64,000 nucleotides of DNA from assembly GCA_963798865.1 (NCBI GenBank), contig CAWCVZ010000009.1, forward strand, positions 124,001 through 188,000, written 5' to 3'. This DNA is from RBG-16-34-14 sp963798865. Lineage in GTDB: Bacteria > Bacteroidota > Ignavibacteria > Ignavibacteriales > Ignavibacteriaceae. A model generated the notes under the pieces. The model worked only from the letters and a program-made list of their open reading frames with translations, searched no databases and had not been told where the DNA came from. Shown here in pieces: positions 62,636 to 64,000 of the stretch (within the stretch, counting starts at the first letter, position 1; each line of letters starts with the position of its first letter). A program made the position numbers and the translations under genes.

Positions 62636-64000
62636 TTTTGATGGAGATTTAAGGAATATTACTACACCGGATGTTGGAGCTGATGAATTTAACGGGATAG
62701 CGCAAGATCTTACACCTCCTTTTATCGGTTACACGCCCTTAGCTCATACTACTTCAACAAGTAATGTAACATTAACTAATGTTTCTATTACGGATGGCAG
62801 CGGAATAAATACAACCGCGGGAACTGCCCCGAGAATTTATTTTAAAAGATATTCCGATAACAACACATTTGTCGATAACACATCGGGAACCAATGGTTGG
62901 AAATATACCGAAAGCAGCACCGGATCATCTCCTTTTGATTTCGTAATTAATTATTCTTTACTTTTCGGAGGTTCTGGAGTTACTGGCGGAGATACTGTTC
63001 AGTATTTTGTTGTTGCACAGGATCTTGCCGGCACTCCAAATGTAGGAATTGGTGACGGAACATTTGCATCGGCACCTTCTTCTGTTAATCTAACACCTTC
63101 AGCGTTTCCAATTAGCGGTTCAATTAATTTTTATAGAATAATAAAGGTTCTTAGTGGAACTGTTACTGTTGGTACTGGTGGAAATTATACTTCGCTTACC
63201 GGGGACCATGGCTTATTTGTAACGATGAATGAAAATATTGTAGGAGGGAATGTTGTTGCGCAGGTTATAAGTGATGTTACAGAAACAGGTACTAACACCC
63301 TCGATCAATGGACTGAACAGGGAGCCGGGAATTATACATTAACCGTTCAACCAAATTCGGCAGTGGTAAGAACATTATCAGGTTCCTATGCAGATGGTCT
63401 TATTCGTTTGAATGGTTCCCACAGAGTAATTTTTGACGGACGATTTAATGGTTCCGGTCGCTACCTGACATTTGAAAATACTAATGCTGCTTCAAATACT
63501 GCTGCATTTCGGTTCCTGAGTCTTGGTGCAGGGCAAGGTTGTTCTGATATTACTGTCAGGAATTGTAACATTAAAGGAGGTGGTAATACTTCGGCTAACA
63601 AATTCGGGATATTTTTAGGTAGTTCAACCGGTACTTTAACCACCGGGAACAGCGGCGGTGCAGATTTCGATAACATTTCAATTTTAGAAAATCAAATCTC
63701 AAATTGCCGCAATGGCTTATGGGCCAGAGGAACAAGTACCGATCAAATGACCGGCTTCATCGTTTCTGGAAATAAAATTGGTTCCGATATCGTGAACGAA
63801 TCCGTTACCGAATATGGAATCTACCTGGGTTATGCTGATGCACCGCAGGTTACTTATAATGAAGTTTATAATTTCTATTATGATGTAAGTAAATGGGCAA
63901 TCTATTTTGTAAGCAATATTAATAATGCGGTTGTAAGCAAAAATAAAATACATGATATAGATCAGCCTGGTACGTCCGGTTATAACTCTCTTGGTATTTA
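62622..64000 (+). CDS. Third giant surface protein, continuation (runs off window)
   Basis: From 62622 an uninterrupted frame of about 459 codons reaches the window end: IIADDFDGDLRNITTPDVGADEFNG, then an Ig-like domain (PPFIGYTPLAHTTSTSNVTL ... GGDTVQYFVVAQD), an entry strand GTVTVGTGGNYTSLTGDHGLF and a second beta-helix. It matches the layout of the 44089 protein after its residue 800. It has no start codon of its own at this point and no stop in the window. Confidence 0.85.
   Translation, partial: MIADDFDGDLRNITTPDVGADEFNGIAQDLTPPFIGYTPLAHTTSTSNVTLTNVSITDGSGINTTAGTAPRIYFKRYSDNNTFVDNTSGTNGWKYTESSTGSSPFDFVINYSLLFGGSGVTGGDTVQYFVVAQDLAGTPNVGIGDGTFASAPSSVNLTPSAFPISGSINFYRIIKVLSGTVTVGTGGNYTSLTGDHGLFVTMNENIVGGNVVAQVISDVTETGTNTLDQWTEQGAGNYTLTVQPNSAVVRTLSGSYADGLIRLNGSHRVIFDGRFNGSGRYLTFENTNAASNTAAFRFLSLGAGQGCSDITVRNCNIKGGGNTSANKFGIFLGSSTGTLTTGNSGGADFDNISILENQISNCRNGLWARGTSTDQMTGFIVSGNKIGSDIVNESVTEYGIYLGYADAPQVTYNEVYNFYYDVSKWAIYFVSNINNAVVSKNKIHDIDQPGTSGYNSLGI

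Overview
The window is AT-rich, densely coding bacterial DNA. Many predicted secreted proteins end in a type IX secretion (T9SS) C-terminal sorting domain whose first strand reads YQNYPNPFNPST or a close variant. Together with a PorV-like outer-membrane protein, a TonB-dependent receptor and lipoproteins, this points to Bacteroidota/Ignavibacteriota, most likely an Ignavibacteria-type organism. The assignment is inferred from protein style; no rRNA or tRNA gene was seen.

Region 1 (1-1812): the start of a response regulator, its histidine kinase, a small unknown gene and a terminator. Region 2 (1816-32961) is a large beta-glucan utilisation locus. A minus-strand operon (10617 down to 1816) encodes an MFS sugar transporter, a ROK sugar kinase, a clan GH-A lipoprotein, a GH5 enzyme, a parvulin-type foldase and a GH9 endoglucanase. 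Divergent from it is a sensory operon (solute-binding protein, histidine kinase with a frameshift, sigma54-type response regulator) followed by a GH5-CBM6 enzyme. Next come a sodium/solute symporter, a CBM9-like secreted protein, a TonB receptor, a 1039-aa secreted protein, a PorV-like barrel, GH16, GH3 and GH16. The implied flow is: polymer cut outside the cell (GH16, GH5, GH9), uptake through the TonB receptor, trimming by GH3, import by SSS/MFS, phosphorylation by ROK. No SusD homologue was recognised.

Region 3 (33065-42242): a T9SS adhesin-like protein, then a cluster with an exported caspase-fold peptidase, a small membrane Ig-like protein, an exported papain-fold peptidase with a DUF4384-like tail, a separate DUF4384-like protein, a CHASE2-class III nucleotide cyclase, and a small membrane protein resembling the Pycsar effector PycTM (DUF5706). 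This is the best candidate for an undescribed signalling or defence system in the window.

Region 4 (41402-43475) is a REP/RAYT island: GTAG-headed hairpins, two paired in inverted composites and with compensatory stem changes, around a REP-associated tyrosine transposase, plus a 124-bp hairpin element. Region 5 (44089-64000) holds five very large or modular T9SS surface proteins (beta-helix, FN3, choice-of-anchor, Kelch, dockerin-like domains). Three of them carry single-base frameshifts or an in-frame stop, and two share a roughly 920-bp, almost identical 3' module. These lesions, with the one in the kinase at 13540, mean either an error-prone assembly or genuine decay; the sequence alone does not decide.
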